From positions 1 through 49,311 of the forward strand of contig CANQKT010000005.1 of assembly GCA_947624525.1 (NCBI GenBank): 49,311 bases of DNA, written 5' to 3'. Of the stretch, positions 1 through 8,430 are shown piece by piece (position 1 is the stretch's first letter; every line of letters starts with the position of its first letter). The notes below the pieces were generated by a model. It had not been told where the DNA came from. It searched no databases and saw nothing but the letters and a program-made list of their open reading frames with translations. The translations under genes were made by a program, and so were the position numbers. This DNA comes from an uncultured Clostridia bacterium. Lineage in GTDB: Bacteria; Bacillota; Clostridia; TANB77; CAG-508.

Positions 1-30
1 ATTTATGTTAATCACTTTTTTACATTTTTA

Positions 31-61
31 AATGCCCGTTTTTTATGTTAAACGGGCATTT
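31..61. terminator. Hairpin at left edge, downstream of rng
   Basis: Inverted repeat with arms AATGCCCGTT and AACGGGCATT (extended by one A/T pair) around a ten-base AT loop. It lies about 70 bases beyond the rng stop codon. The T-rich tail is better on the plus strand than on the minus strand, so it may serve a plus-strand gene left of the window, or both directions. Nothing else is seen in bases 1-129. Confidence 0.55.
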
Positions 62-129
62 AAAATTTTATTTTACCCTCGGCAGCATATTATAATGAGA
101 AATTTAAGTAGTAAAATTAAGGGAAAAAA

Positions 130-1320
130 CTAACTACACATATGTTTCCTCGTCATCTCTAACAAATGCAACTTAGTAAACCCCACAACCTGCGTCTTTG
201 CCCTATCCTTTTTCAAATTTTCAATCAATAAATCCTGAATAATACCCTCATGTTCCTTATTATCCATATCTATATAATCAATAATAACTATCCCTCCAAT
301 ATCTCTTGCTCTTATCTGTTTAGCAATTTCAATTGTAGCTTCTGAATTAACCTTCAAGACAGTATTTTCAATATTTTCTTTCCCAATAAACTTACCACTA
401 TTAACATCAATAGCAGTTAAAGCCTCTGTTTTATCTATTGTTATAAATCCCCCACAATTAAGCCATATCTTTCTATTAGAAATTTTATTAATTTGTTTTT
501 CTAAATCATACAATTCAAGAAGATTAGATTTTACCGAAAATTCCACATCTACACTTAAACTTTCATCACTTATAATTTTTTGCACGTCATGATAAATATT
601 CTCACTATTAACTATTATTTTGTCTAATCCCTGATTTCCTACATCAATTAATAGCCTTTTTATAATATTACCTTTTTCAAATAACAAAGTAGGACTATAA
701 TTATCGGTTTTTATTAATTCATTAGCTTTAATTTTTACATTTTCATATATTTTTATTACAGACTCTACATCTTCTTTTATCTGATTCTCACTTGCATTTA
801 CCGCTGAAGTTCTTATAATTATTCCATAATTTCCTACATTCAAATTTTTTATAATATTGTTTAATCTTTCTATTTCTATATCATCTTCGATTTTATGTGA
901 GATAGTTATAAATTGATTATTTGGAATCAATACAACAAACTTACCGGCAATATTTAAATTTGTTGAAACTTTAGCACCTTTCTTATCTGTCTTATCTTTT
1001 TTTACCTCAACTATCAAAGGCATTCCTATTTTTACATAATCCTTTATATTATACTTATTTAGATCCTCATTTTTATTGCCTGTTTCATTACTTATTTTTG
1101 GGATTACATCTTTAATATGTAAAAAAGCATTTTTGCAATTACCAATATCGACAAAAGCTGCTTGCATACCTGGTAAAATATCTACAACCTTACCTAGATA
1201 AATATTTCCCTCTAGTCTTTCTAATTCATCATATTCCTCATATTTTTCTAACAATACGCCATTTTCCACTAAAGTAATTATACTTTTTTCTTCCGAACTA
1301 TTTACAATAATTTCTTTCAT
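130..1320 (-). CDS. rng: Ribonuclease G/E family endoribonuclease
   Basis: A single-strand-specific endoribonuclease of the RNase E/G family, expected to act in rRNA and mRNA processing in the cytoplasm. The N-terminal third holds an S1-like RNA-binding segment (GNIYLGKVVDILPGMQAAFVDIG near residues 38-60, quoted in part). The catalytic core has the conserved metal-binding aspartates in ALTAIDVNSGKF and VIIDYIDM. At 396 aa it stops right after the segment LLEMTRKHMC, so the C-terminal zinc-link cysteines and tail of the E. coli enzyme are absent. Short versions of this kind are common in clostridia as far as I recall. Start ATG is preceded by AGGAG at good spacing. Pth lies 33 bases upstream, probably in the same transcript. 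Confidence 0.93.
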   Translation of the reverse strand: MKEIIVNSSEEKSIITLVENGVLLEKYEEYDELERLEGNIYLGKVVDILPGMQAAFVDIGNCKNAFLHIKDVIPKISNETGNKNEDLNKYNIKDYVKIGMPLIVEVKKDKTDKKGAKVSTNLNIAGKFVVLIPNNQFITISHKIEDDIEIERLNNIIKNLNVGNYGIIIRTSAVNASENQIKEDVESVIKIYENVKIKANELIKTDNYSPTLLFEKGNIIKRLLIDVGNQGLDKIIVNSENIYHDVQKIISDESLSVDVEFSVKSNLLELYDLEKQINKISNRKIWLNCGGFITIDKTEALTAIDVNSGKFIGKENIENTVLKVNSEATIEIAKQIRARDIGGIVIIDYIDMDNKEHEGIIQDLLIENLKKDRAKTQVVGFTKLHLLEMTRKHMCS

Positions 1321-1353
1321 TCAACACTCCTATTATTATATCAAACTTATTTA

Positions 1354-1911
1354 TTAATTAAATTTATTCATTGCTATATCAATTCCGTTTTTTAAAATTT
1401 CCTCCACAGCTTCACTTGCAAGGTATATTCCCTTTTTCAACACTTCATATTGATCATCAGGGATATACCCTAGCACATAATTTATCAAATCTCCCTTAAA
1501 TTCAGGTGAACCTATACCAACTCTTATTCTCATAAAATCTTCTGAATTTAATGAACTAACCACAGATTTCATTCCATTATGAGTACCTGGACCTCCACTT
1601 TTTTTGATTCTAATTTTCCCTGGTGCAGTATCTATATCATCATAAATTACCAATATATCTTTATTTTCTAATTTATAGAAGTCCACAATTTCTTTAATAG
1701 ACTCCCCACTTAGATTCATATATGTTTGTGGTTTCGCAAGCATAACCTTTTCACCATTTATTATACCAGTTCCATAAATTGCTTTAAATTTTGTTTTATT
1801 TAATTCAATATCAAACTTCTCAGCAATAGAATTTATAACCTCAAACCCCATATTATGTCTTGTTCTAGAATAATCTGTTTCTGGATTTCCTAAACCTACT
1901 ATTAAATACAT
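1354..1911 (-). CDS. pth: Peptidyl-tRNA hydrolase
   Basis: Releases tRNA from peptidyl-tRNAs that drop off the ribosome, a housekeeping step of translation. The 185-aa length is normal. Visible family marks are N9 in GLGNP, catalytic H19 in RTRHNMGF, the substrate loop YMNLSGESI, the catalytic aspartate in VIYDDID and the glycine-rich GGPGTHNGMKS segment. The start ATG has AAGGAG upstream. It lies between recO (upstream) and rng (downstream) on the same strand, but a 190-base gap with hairpins separates it from recO, so it may have its own promoter. Confidence 0.97.
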   Translation of the reverse strand: MYLIVGLGNPETDYSRTRHNMGFEVINSIAEKFDIELNKTKFKAIYGTGIINGEKVMLAKPQTYMNLSGESIKEIVDFYKLENKDILVIYDDIDTAPGKIRIKKSGGPGTHNGMKSVVSSLNSEDFMRIRVGIGSPEFKGDLINYVLGYIPDDQYEVLKKGIYLASEAVEEILKNGIDIAMNKFN

Positions 1912-1982
1912 AAAATTTATCTCCTTTTTAATTCTTCTTTATTCTTCTCTAAATTTCATTAATCTTTATGCATTAACCTAAA

Positions 1983-2021
1983 ATTAGGTTATTACTGGTA
2001 TTTTTATATAATAAGCCTAAT
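1983..2021 (-). other. Hairpin in the recO-pth gap
   Basis: Imperfect inverted repeat: ATTAGGTTATTA pairs with TAATAAGCCTAAT with one bulged base around an AT loop. It lies between the recO stop and the pth start. There is no clear T-run on either side, so it could be a weak terminator or a leader structure of pth. Confidence 0.35.
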
Positions 2022-2074
2022 GTGTGTAAATTCTATCATATTTTTGAATTTTTTTCAAGCAGTAGTCCATTCCT

Positions 2075-2104
2075 GAGAAATTTTGGAACGCCCCAAAATT
2101 TCTC
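2075..2104 (-). terminator. Hairpin just after recO
   Basis: Perfect 12-bp arms GAGAAATTTTGG and CCAAAATTTCTC around a six-base loop, starting one base after the recO stop. The position fits the end of the era-yqzL-recO operon. The expected T-tract is missing on the minus strand, so it may instead be a processing or stabilising stem. Confidence 0.5.
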
Positions 2105-2105
2105 T

Positions 2106-2807
2106 TCATATCTCCAACTTATCATTTAAATAAACCTTACTAATTAAACTAATCTCCCTAATAGATTCATCTGATAATTCAAAAGAAAATATCTTTTTAG
2201 CTGGTGCCAAAATAATATATCTTATTGCATCAACAGTCGTTGCACACATATTAATTGCCGACTTATCTACTTTTCCACAGTTTTTACACTTAAATCCATT
2301 ATCTCTTATACTAAAAAAATCTATATCCTCATTTTTATTACAATTAATGCATTCATTTACTTTAGGCATGAAACCTAATAAGCACAATAAACGTATTCTA
2401 AACACAGATGCTACTAATTCCAAATTTTTATCTGTTTCAGAAATAACATATAACGTATTTAACAATAATTGTAAAATTTTATATGTATTCTGATTCTCAT
2501 AGGTCACCTTATCTATAATTTTGCAAAGTTCAACCGCATAACCTAGCTTGTCCAAATCTGTACGTAAATTATAGAAAATTTCTATTGTATCACATGAATT
2601 AATGTTATAACTATTATTTCCTTTAAAAATTAAATATTCTCCAAAGCAAAAAAATTGAGTACCTGCCATAAGCAGGCTCTTTGGCCTTCTAGCCCCTTTT
2701 GCAGCACACCCAATTTTTCCACTTGGAGTTAATATTGTGACCATTTTATCGTAATCGCCCATTTTATTTTCTGATATCACTATACCCTTGGTCTTTATTA
2801 TCCCCAT
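2106..2807 (-). CDS. recO: DNA repair protein RecO
   Basis: RecO loads RecA onto SSB-coated DNA in the RecFOR recombination pathway. The N-terminal OB-fold begins IKTKGIVISENKMGDYDKM and continues with GKIGCAAKGARRPKS, both typical. A zinc site is visible as CINC and, about 20 residues later, CKNC. The start is set at the ATG at 2807, since AAAGGTG lies eight bases upstream; an ATG six bases earlier is too close to that site. The gene begins inside the end of yqzL (44-bp overlap), suggesting translational coupling, and follows era as in Bacillus. Confidence 0.95.
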   Translation of the reverse strand: MGIIKTKGIVISENKMGDYDKMVTILTPSGKIGCAAKGARRPKSLLMAGTQFFCFGEYLIFKGNNSYNINSCDTIEIFYNLRTDLDKLGYAVELCKIIDKVTYENQNTYKILQLLLNTLYVISETDKNLELVASVFRIRLLCLLGFMPKVNECINCNKNEDIDFFSIRDNGFKCKNCGKVDKSAINMCATTVDAIRYIILAPAKKIFSFELSDESIREISLISKVYLNDKLEI

Positions 2808-2934
2808 ATTCATTCACCTTTAAATATTCATTTGAATTTAAGTTATTTTCAATATCTTTTATTGCCATAAATTCCATAAAAGTATCTATATTTCCTGTAT
2901 TTTTAAAAGTATTCCATGCTAATTGTTTTATCAT
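2764..2934 (-). CDS. yqzL: YqzL family small protein
   Basis: A 56-aa protein whose core (AWNTFKNTGNIDTFMEF) matches the short YqzL family found between era and recO in Bacillus. Its function is unknown. The start is placed at the ATG at 2934, nine to ten bases after AAGGGG; an ATG two codons earlier is too near that site. The tail after residue 30 is charged and Asn-rich. The gene end overlaps recO by 44 bases. Location and sequence agree, so the identity is fairly secure. Confidence 0.8.
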   Translation of the reverse strand: MIKQLAWNTFKNTGNIDTFMEFMAIKDIENNLNSNEYLKVNEYGDNKDQGYSDIRK

Positions 2935-3036
2935 ATGCATACACCCCTTATCAATAAAGTTTTTAATTTGAGTACATTTCAAATTTTACTTCATTGTTAT
3001 CTTTTGCTTTTTTTCTTTTTTTATTCTCTTTATTTT

Positions 3037-3942
3037 TTATTGAAGCTTGAATTTTTTTACAAAGCTATCATTGTTTTGCCAGTCTTCTTTAACTTTAACC
3101 CAAATTTTTAAATTTACTTTTGTATTTAACATTTTTTCTAAATCCTGTCTTGCATATGTTCCTATTTTCTTTAACATATTTCCATTTTTGCCAATTATTA
3201 TTCCTTTATGTGACTCCCTCAAACAATATATAATAACATCTACATCATATATTTTTTCTTTATTTTGAGTTTTTCTTGTTTTCATTTTTTCAGTTTCAAC
3301 ATATATCCCATGTGGTACTTCATCATCTAGTAATTTTAATGCCTTTTCTCTAATTGTTTCTTCAACTAGCTGTCTTAATGTCTGATCTGTATATTCCTCT
3401 ATATCATAATATGCCGGACCTGATTTTAAGTTACTTTCTATTTCATCTAATATTATATCTAAGTTCTTGTTTTTTACAACTGATACTGGAATTATTGCCT
3501 CAAAGCTATATTCATCTTTATATAAATCTATTAATTGGGCTAAATGTTCTTTTGTAATTAAATCTATCTTATTTATTATTAGAATAGTTTTTATTTTTGC
3601 ATCTTTTATCTTGTCTAAAATAATCCTATCACCTTTTCCAATGTCATTTGATGTAGCATCTATAACAAATAGTGTTATATCTACTTCATTAATGACACCA
3701 AAAGCTGTTTCTATCATTGTATTTCCAAGCTTTGTTTTAGGCTTATGAATACCTGGTGTATCTATGAAAATTATTTGTGAATTTTCCCTGTTTACTATTG
3801 CTCTTATTGCAGTTCTTGTAGTTTGTGGTTTATTTGTAATTGCAACCACTTTTTCACCAACTAAACTATTTATTATGCTTGACTTTCCTACATTTGTTCT
3901 ACCTACCATAGATACAAATCCAGATTTAAATTCTTTTTCCAT
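3037..3942 (-). CDS. era: GTPase Era
   Basis: A ribosome-assembly GTPase that binds the 3' end of 16S rRNA. GTPase motifs are G1 GRTNVGKSS (residues 14-22), the G2 region TTRTA, G3 DTPGIHKP and G4 NKID. The C-terminal KH domain shows GIIIGKNGNMLKKIG. The 301-aa length is normal. The SD AAGGA lies seven bases before the ATG. The leader between ybeY and era (3961-3990) carries a hairpin also seen before two other genes in this window. yqzL and recO follow. Confidence 0.98.
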   Translation of the reverse strand: MEKEFKSGFVSMVGRTNVGKSSIINSLVGEKVVAITNKPQTTRTAIRAIVNRENSQIIFIDTPGIHKPKTKLGNTMIETAFGVINEVDITLFVIDATSNDIGKGDRIILDKIKDAKIKTILIINKIDLITKEHLAQLIDLYKDEYSFEAIIPVSVVKNKNLDIILDEIESNLKSGPAYYDIEEYTDQTLRQLVEETIREKALKLLDDEVPHGIYVETEKMKTRKTQNKEKIYDVDVIIYCLRESHKGIIIGKNGNMLKKIGTYARQDLEKMLNTKVNLKIWVKVKEDWQNNDSFVKKFKLQ

Positions 3943-3962
3943 TTCTTAATCCTTATATTATA

Positions 3963-3990
3963 TATTTGGGTTTTCAAAGGTAACCCAGAA
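3963..3990 (-). promoter_or_regulatory. CTTTRAA-loop leader hairpin, copy A (era)
   Basis: Minus-strand RNA would form TGGGTT / AACCCA (six pairs) around a loop ACCTTTGAA, directly followed by an AT-rich stretch and the era SD. The same arrangement, with compensating changes in the stem, occurs before the pseudouridine synthase (12519-12545) and the SPFH-partner gene (48284-48312). Confidence 0.45.
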
Positions 3991-4031
3991 ACCTTAGTTG
4001 ATAATGTTATATAACTATACTTCATTAATAA

Positions 4032-4517
4032 TTATCTACTAATATTCAACATATTCAAAATATTTTCCTCTTTTGCCCTCATTATAACCTTATCTTCTTC
4101 AATCATATGATCATAGCCCATAATATGATAAAATCCATGAACAACCATATATGCTAATTCTCTTTCAAAACTGTGACCATACTCTTCAGCCTGTTGTTGT
4201 ACTCTTTCAACAGAAATTATAATATCTCCAATAGCTTCTGGAATTTCATTTTTACCTAATGCAACCATTTCATCTATTTCACTTTTTTCAAACATTGGAA
4301 ATGATAATACATCAGTTTCTTTATCTATATTTCTAAATTCATTATTTATAATTCTTATCTCTTTTGGTGTAGTTAATGTTATGCTCATATATAAATTTAA
4401 ATTTTCCAATTTTTCTACTTCAAAGCATTTATTTATTACTAAATTAATTGTTTTTTCATATTGTTCATTTTCCTCTACATCTTTATATACAAGTTCTACA
4501 AATTTATTATTTTCCAT
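4032..4517 (-). CDS. ybeY: Endoribonuclease YbeY (rRNA maturation)
   Basis: A metal-dependent RNase involved in 16S rRNA 3'-end maturation and ribosome quality control. The zinc motif is HGFYHIMGYDH with H127, H131 and H137, and the upstream core TDVLSFPM is typical. The 161-aa length is normal. The stop of the upstream 401-aa gene and this ATG are separated by a single base (TAATATG), so translation is probably coupled. era follows 90 bases downstream. Confidence 0.97.
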   Translation of the reverse strand: MENNKFVELVYKDVEENEQYEKTINLVINKCFEVEKLENLNLYMSITLTTPKEIRIINNEFRNIDKETDVLSFPMFEKSEIDEMVALGKNEIPEAIGDIIISVERVQQQAEEYGHSFERELAYMVVHGFYHIMGYDHMIEEDKVIMRAKEENILNMLNISR

Positions 4518-4518
4518 A

Positions 4519-5724
4519 TTATGCCACTGCTTTCCTTTTTACAAATTCTCCTTTTTTAGTAACACATCTATTAGGCATCTTTCTCATAATACCAAGTTCA
4601 ACTAGTTTATCCTTATAAAATTTTATAATTTTGAAATATTTATTCTCATTTTTTCTTACTTGCTTTAAGTCATTTACAATGAATAGAATTTCTTTTTGTT
4701 TCTTATATTGTGCTTTGTTTTTTATATTAGACAATTCTTTATATTCACTCCAAAATTTCTTATATTCATTTCTGTGTTCAGGCTTGTCCCAATAAACTTT
4801 TGTTGAAAGAACTTTTAAGTTATACTCTTCAATCAAATTTAATAATAGATCATATGCTTTTTCTCTTTTCTTAACGATTCTAGTATCAACAATTAATGCT
4901 CTTGCATCTTTTAATAATTTAATGTAACATTGTTCTGCAACTACTAATGGCAAACTATGTGTAAACAATTTTCTACTTATACCAAGCAAAATCATGTTCT
5001 TTTCTATCATTTCAGCTTGATCTAACTTACCAACTGAGTATTTTTCGTATTTATCATATTCTTCTGATAATTCTTTATAAACTTTTGAATCATTATTTAT
5101 TATTTTCAATGGGAAGATGTTTGCTATGTATTCCTCTAATGTTGCAAAGATTTTTTCGTAGATGTCAGCTTTTTCAGCTGGTGTTAAATTCTCTGTTAAT
5201 TTTACTGAATAATGTTTTATTATTCCTTTATATAAAGTTTCCATTTTTGAGCAATAAAATCCCTTATATTTTTCTAGGACTTTATTTTTTTCATTAAGTC
5301 TAATGTTTTCATAGTCTAGTTCAAGAAGATATTTTTGCTTTCTGTATTTATACTCAGCATATTCAGAATCTTTAAGTCCTGTTATTAAATAATATTTAGA
5401 TAAAGCATTTTTTTCGAATTCATTTGCTAAATCATTTTTTACTTTTTTATATACAGAATCCATTATATTTTTGTCTATTGCTTCTAAATATAAAGTAAAT
5501 GCATCTTCATACTTTTTGGTAGCTATAGCCTTTTTTTCTTCATTATCCACTCTTAGATTAGCATTATAATTTTCATATGCTTTTAATAGGCCATTTCTTT
5601 TCATAGTAATTATAATGCCATTAATACCCACTTTTGTAGGTATTAACAGTTTTGATAACTTATTAGTAACTTTATTTATAAAAGTTTTTTCTGTGTCATA
5701 AATTCTTAAACTCTTTTCTTCCAT
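4519..5724 (-). CDS. Unrecognised 401-aa soluble protein
   Basis: I do not recognise this family. It is rich in Lys, Glu, Tyr and Asn, appears almost wholly alpha-helical, and has no membrane segment, signal peptide or obvious catalytic motif. A less charged stretch near residues 30-45 (GINGIIITMKRNG) and the block LTPAEKADIYEKIFATLEEY stand out. It occupies the place between yqfD and ybeY where Bacillus has phoH and pgpH (yqfF), neither of which is present here. Its stop and the ybeY start are one base apart, and yqfD ends 15 bases upstream, so it is co-transcribed with sporulation and ribosome-assembly genes. The start ATG has AAAGGA about ten bases upstream. Confidence 0.75.
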   Translation of the reverse strand: MEEKSLRIYDTEKTFINKVTNKLSKLLIPTKVGINGIIITMKRNGLLKAYENYNANLRVDNEEKKAIATKKYEDAFTLYLEAIDKNIMDSVYKKVKNDLANEFEKNALSKYYLITGLKDSEYAEYKYRKQKYLLELDYENIRLNEKNKVLEKYKGFYCSKMETLYKGIIKHYSVKLTENLTPAEKADIYEKIFATLEEYIANIFPLKIINNDSKVYKELSEEYDKYEKYSVGKLDQAEMIEKNMILLGISRKLFTHSLPLVVAEQCYIKLLKDARALIVDTRIVKKREKAYDLLLNLIEEYNLKVLSTKVYWDKPEHRNEYKKFWSEYKELSNIKNKAQYKKQKEILFIVNDLKQVRKNENKYFKIIKFYKDKLVELGIMRKMPNRCVTKKGEFVKRKAVA

Positions 5725-5739
5725 CGTAAATCATTCCTT

Positions 5740-6924
5740 TCAATATTCAATTTTTTCTTTAGTCCCTATGCTTTCAAGAACCTCATATATAACTTCTACT
5801 TCTATATATTCTTCAGTTTCGTTTGTATTTATATAAATGTTTGATATATTTTCAGTATTTTGAATTTGCTGTTCTAATTTGCTTTTTAAATCTTTTATTC
5901 CAATTTCTTTTGCCTCATTTTTATCATATACAACTTGATTATTCTGTTTTTCAAAATTTTCATTTACAATAATTTCTATTGGCAAATAAAAATTAGAAGT
6001 TATTTTTAATTTCTTTATTGTCCTTATTGTATCATAATTTTCAAAATTTGAAAGAGTTTTGAACAAATTTATTTTAAAATTATTAATATTTATTGAATAT
6101 TTTTTCTCTTTATTGCCAGTTTGGTTTGCATAATTCTGAGTATAGTACACTTTTTCTTTTTCTGAATACCAAACTTTTGCTGTAACTTGACCCTCTGCAT
6201 GAACATATCTATTTTCTGTATACTTACCTTCTAACCATCCTTGAACTAATATATCTCCTTTTTTTACTGTATCTCCTTCTGAAACAATTGGAGTTCCATT
6301 TTGAGCTTCTATTTTAGTTATTATTCCATCTTTATCTGCAACTATGTTGCAATATTCATTCTCATCTATAATCTCTGGCTTTTCATCCGCTTCTACTACT
6401 TGTATAACCAAATTTGTTCCCTTTATTTCCATACCAACCCATGCAACATCATCTCTTTGAATTCTTATTTTATTTATTAAATTTTGCAGGTCTATATTAT
6501 TTTTATATTTACCTATATCTACACCCTCTGTTTGAATAAACTCCATAATTTCTTTCTGTTTAGTTTCATCTACACCTGTGATTTCTATATTCCAAATGAA
6601 ATTTGATATTGCTATAATTCCTATCACTATTACTCCTAAAGTTATAGCAAAAATTTTTCTTTTTCTATATCGATTCAATAAAAAGGGTAATCCATGTTTT
6701 TTATTTATCTTTATTTTACATTGACATTTCTTTGCTATCTTTGCAACTTCTTTATAATTTCCCACACCAATATTTGCTGAAAACACAGTTGATTTACTTC
6801 GCTTCGTGTTCCAGAAAAAAATTCTTTTGCTAATACACATATTCATAAATTTTTCAATAAAGAAACCTTCTACTATTACATTAACATATCCAAATAAGTA
6901 ATAAATTAATATTTTTATATACAA
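5740..6924 (-). CDS. yqfD: Sporulation protein YqfD
   Basis: A membrane-anchored sporulation protein; in Bacillus it is made in the mother cell under sigma-E and needed for forespore development. The N-terminus (FGYVNVIVEGFFIEKFMN) fits the family. A single membrane segment lies near residues 94-114 (FAITLGVIVIGIIAISNFIW), followed by a FtsQ-like/POTRA-type segment and the typical ADKDGIITKIEAQNGTPIV block. The start codon is TTG, supported by a strong GAGGAGGG six to seven bases upstream and by family alignment; it lies two bases after the yqfC stop. The 394-aa length is normal. Confidence 0.93.
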   Translation of the reverse strand: MYIKILIYYLFGYVNVIVEGFFIEKFMNMCISKRIFFWNTKRSKSTVFSANIGVGNYKEVAKIAKKCQCKIKINKKHGLPFLLNRYRKRKIFAITLGVIVIGIIAISNFIWNIEITGVDETKQKEIMEFIQTEGVDIGKYKNNIDLQNLINKIRIQRDDVAWVGMEIKGTNLVIQVVEADEKPEIIDENEYCNIVADKDGIITKIEAQNGTPIVSEGDTVKKGDILVQGWLEGKYTENRYVHAEGQVTAKVWYSEKEKVYYTQNYANQTGNKEKKYSININNFKINLFKTLSNFENYDTIRTIKKLKITSNFYLPIEIIVNENFEKQNNQVVYDKNEAKEIGIKDLKSKLEQQIQNTENISNIYINTNETEEYIEVEVIYEVLESIGTKEKIEY

Positions 6925-6926
6925 GG

Positions 6927-7235
6927 TTAGCCCTCCTCATTTTCTACAATGCTTTCGAAATCTATACTCTCTATTTTTCCCTTTACAATTACATCATCAA
7001 CAGTCATTTCTTCAAGAGACAATTTAAACCCATTAATATTTATTATTCCAATATACGTTTGTATTCTCACAAAAAAATCCTGATATTCTAAAATCCCCTT
7101 ATAGTTTTCAATTAAAACCTCTTCAAATTTTAAAATTGTAAGTTTAGGAGCTCTCGATGAAACTTCTTCTGGCATTTCTAAGGCTTTACTTATCCTACTT
7201 GCTACTTTTTTTCTTCTGCGATTTATCATTATCAT
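6927..7235 (-). CDS. yqfC: Sporulation protein YqfC (YabP/YqfC family)
   Basis: A small sporulation protein of the YabP/YqfC family, co-expressed with yqfD. The family signature is clear: NYKGILEYQDFFVRIQT, then GIININGFKLSLEEMTVDD and VIVKGKIESIDFE. The start is set at the ATG at 7235, five bases after AAAGG; longer starts would run into the upstream gene. At 102 aa it is close to the 93 aa of B. subtilis. yqfD begins two bases after its stop with a TTG codon, indicating coupling. Confidence 0.9.
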   Translation of the reverse strand: MIMINRRRKKVASRISKALEMPEEVSSRAPKLTILKFEEVLIENYKGILEYQDFFVRIQTYIGIININGFKLSLEEMTVDDVIVKGKIESIDFESIVENEEG

Positions 7236-7245
7236 CTCATCCTTT

Positions 7246-8067
7246 CTATGCTTTAAAATTATCCAAAGTATCAAACTCGTATCCCATATCTTTTATATTT
7301 TTAATAACATCATCTAATATGTTACTATTATCTTTGGAATTGGAATGTAATAAAATTACTGCACCATTATGTACATTATCTAATACTTTACTTTTTCCAT
7401 ATTCTTCTCTTCCCTGTTTTGACTCATCCCAGTCGTCGTATGCTAAGCTCCACATTACAGTTCTGTATCCTAATGAATTCGTATACTCTAAAGTTCTCTC
7501 ACTAAACTCACCTTTAGGTGGCCTAATATATTTCATTTCATACCCAAACTTATCATACACTGCTGTATGTAAATCCATTACCTCTTTTTTTATAGTATCA
7601 TTGTCAATATCAGGCATACTTTTGTGATTAACTGTATGGTTACCTACAATATGTCCCTCATCTATCATCCTCTTTACCAGTTCTGGTTGTGTATTCAAAT
7701 AATGTGCTGTTATAAAAAAACAAGCTTTTACATCATTTTTCTTTAATACCTCCAAGATCTTCTCCATATAACCTGCTTCGTAACCAGCATCAAAAGTTAA
7801 ATACACTTTTTTGCTTTCACTATTTCCTAGAGAAATTCCATTATATTTATCCATCAAGGCCTTATTTTCCTTTCCCACATCTGGTTGCTCATGATTATCT
7901 TCTCTTTTTATTCCCCAACCAATCTTTTTATTGCTAAGAGTACTTGCATTTGTTGACAATAAATTACCCTGTAAGTCAATATCATTATGTTTTATTATTG
8001 TGAAAACAAATATAAATATTAAAATATATGTACTTATAAAAATTAACATTTTTTTATTTTTTTTCAT
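7246..8067 (-). CDS. pdaA: PdaA-like polysaccharide deacetylase (spore cortex)
   Basis: A NodB-fold N-acetylmuramic acid deacetylase, by similarity involved in making the muramic delta-lactam of spore cortex. The N-terminus has one membrane/signal segment (residues 7-26). Catalytic motifs are TFDAGYE (D93; the DAGYE form is typical of PdaA rather than chitin deacetylases), HTVNH (metal ligands H144 and H148), RPPKGEFS (R182-S189) and a late LLHS. It lies just upstream of yqfC and yqfD, which fits a sporulation role. AGGAGG precedes the ATG. The exact substrate is inferred from family and context. Confidence 0.88.
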   Translation of the reverse strand: MKKNKKMLIFISTYILIFIFVFTIIKHNDIDLQGNLLSTNASTLSNKKIGWGIKREDNHEQPDVGKENKALMDKYNGISLGNSESKKVYLTFDAGYEAGYMEKILEVLKKNDVKACFFITAHYLNTQPELVKRMIDEGHIVGNHTVNHKSMPDIDNDTIKKEVMDLHTAVYDKFGYEMKYIRPPKGEFSERTLEYTNSLGYRTVMWSLAYDDWDESKQGREEYGKSKVLDNVHNGAVILLHSNSKDNSNILDDVIKNIKDMGYEFDTLDNFKA

Positions 8068-8430
8068 TTTAAAACCTCCTGTTTTGTTTAATTTTATGAA
8101 AGCTAAAATTTTTTATTACTTCATTATTAAAATTTGCTATATGATTATTATGAACACAAATATATATATTAATATTAAAATTTTGGTATACATAACATTT
8201 TATATTATATGTTATTTTCATTTCGAATATAACACTTTCATTTATTTGAACCAATAAATCAATATTTACGAAAAGCCTTATTTTTCGGCGTTTTTTTTGC
8301 ATTTTTTTCTTGACTTTTGTCGATTTTTGAGATATATTTATACAAATAAAACACAAAAGTTAAGAGATATTTTATGTTAACTTTTCAAGTGCTGTTATAT
8401 AATTTTTTATATGTTACTGGAGTTGATATA
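8068..8430. other. Divergent intergenic region, pdaA / agrAC
   Basis: About 360 bases, very AT-rich, separating two divergent operons. It contains the likely agrAC promoter (8310-8338). It also has a pair of ACTTTCATT-like elements (8214-8222 and 8234-8242, 20 bp apart) resembling the repeat before agrB. No sigma-E or sigma-G promoter for pdaA could be assigned with confidence. No credible gene is seen. Confidence 0.6.
8310..8338 (+). promoter_or_regulatory. Likely sigma-A promoter of agrAC
   Basis: TTGACT at 8310-8315, a 17-base spacer, then TATATT at 8333-8338, on the plus strand. It lies about 90 bases upstream of the preferred start of the response regulator. Near-consensus boxes and ideal spacing support the call; no start site has been mapped. 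Confidence 0.65.

Noticed and set aside
2923..3268. Plus-strand open frames opposite yqzL and era
   Set aside because: Phe/Leu-rich antisense shadows of genuine minus-strand genes, without ribosome sites.
8069..8356. A 95-codon minus-strand open frame in the pdaA-agrA gap
   Set aside because: Low-complexity Ile/Asn/Lys translation, no ribosome site, and it covers the agrA promoter; typical of AT-rich non-coding DNA.
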